Below are positions 63,816 through 64,000 of a stretch of 64,000 bases of DNA, piece after piece. The notes beneath the pieces are model-generated. The model did not search any database and was not told where the DNA came from. It was given only the letters and a program-made list of their open reading frames with translations. This DNA is from an uncultured Odoribacter sp. (GTDB taxonomy: Bacteria > Bacteroidota > Bacteroidia > Bacteroidales > Marinifilaceae). Made by a program: the position numbers and the translations under genes. Position 1 is the first letter of the stretch, and every line of letters begins with the position of its first letter. Where the stretch lies: positions 39,042-103,041 of the forward strand of contig CALUKE010000009.1 in the NCBI GenBank assembly GCA_944321165.1, read 5' to 3'.

Positions 63816-64000
63816 TCAAAATAGATTGACTTTGCAATACTCCCGCAACATATGGAAATAAAAAATCAAGTCCTGTTTGCCCTTCAGCATCTCTTTCAAC
63901 TCTTTCATTCCTTGTTTTAACAAAGTAAGCATTCGGACAAATGCACCTTTTATAGTTTGAGGTTTGGTTGTAGCTTTGCGGTAGCGAATACAATCAAACC
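63816..64000 (-). CDS. C-terminal end of an unidentified reading frame cut by the right window edge
   Basis: On the minus strand a frame enters from the right edge and runs 61 codons to TGA at 63816-63818. It reads FDCIRYRKATTKP, then KGAFVRMLTLLKQGMKELK and FYFHMLREYCKVNLF. It is basic and helical, with no stop and ordinary codon use. I do not recognise it. A transposase or other mobile-element end is possible because of the inverted-repeat-like sequence at 63632-63650. The ATG nearest the edge cannot be judged. Confidence 0.45.
   Translation of the reverse strand, partial: FDCIRYRKATTKPQTIKGAFVRMLTLLKQGMKELKEMLKGKQDLIFYFHMLREYCKVNLF

Noticed and set aside
1..64000. tRNA, rRNA, tmRNA and riboswitches
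   Set aside because: I looked through the gaps between genes and saw no cloverleaf, rRNA or known riboswitch sequence; a covariance-model search would be decisive.

Overview
The window reads as one contiguous chromosomal segment of a Bacteroidales bacterium, most like the Odoribacteraceae (Odoribacter or Butyricimonas type). The grounds are a SusC/SusD pair whose SusC carries a signalling STN domain next to a FecR anti-sigma factor and an ECF sigma factor, PKD-like and DUF4843 lipoproteins, a full Bat (aerotolerance) operon, a short archaeal-type ProS, and several matches to the Bacteroidetes promoter consensus (TTTG, 19-21 bases, TAnnTTTG). The species call is inference; no rRNA or tRNA gene was seen.

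Layout, left to right. 1-2685 (minus): a divergent PurF-like protein, a nitroreductase and the start of a BASS-type transporter cut by the window edge. 3052-6729: a GH20 hexosaminidase, an LpxH-like phosphoesterase and a secreted esterase. 6739-11151 (minus): a pstSCAB-type ABC transporter whose last gene is followed after one base by cysH, which links the transporter to sulfur assimilation. 11367-16209 (minus): rubredoxin, then a beta-helix lipoprotein and its TonB-dependent receptor. 16389-19106 (minus): pepT and proS. 19263-22375 (plus): a Trp/Tyr-rich and Arg/Thr/Pro-rich lipoprotein with a FadL-like porin. 22867-34434: an S9 peptidase convergent with a five-protein SusCD-type uptake locus and its own sigma/anti-sigma pair. 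The absence of any glycosidase there and the peptidase next door suggest peptide rather than glycan uptake (inference).

34617-46184 is mostly housekeeping: miaB, an SpoU-type RNA methyltransferase, folP, a duplicated DUF1599 protein, a DoxX-like membrane protein, tpiA, dipeptidyl peptidase III, trmH, a Nudix hydrolase, HU, a FAD dehydrogenase and an SDR enzyme. 46261-47984 is dnaX. Its zero frame stops just after a run of 11 A, and the C-terminal domain continues in the -1 frame, so the gene looks built to yield a short gamma and a long tau by slippage. 48076-56673 is the Bat operon (moxR, DUF58, a BatD-like protein, batA, batB, batC, batD, batE), with a nine-copy 21-base repeat in batC. 56927-62436 holds priA with a small membrane protein and a cmk-ispH-pfkA operon. 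62767-63600 is a secreted protein of unknown function. The right edge carries the end of an unidentified minus-strand reading frame, possibly from a mobile element.

The strongest items for a second look are the dnaX slippage site, the pstSCAB-cysH operon with its upstream palindrome, the sigma/anti-sigma-controlled SusCD locus facing an S9 peptidase that lacks the usual DPP IV Glu motif, and the PurF-like protein with an altered oxyanion-hole residue. Starts were moved inward from the longest reading frame wherever a signal peptide, family N-terminus or promoter position supported it.
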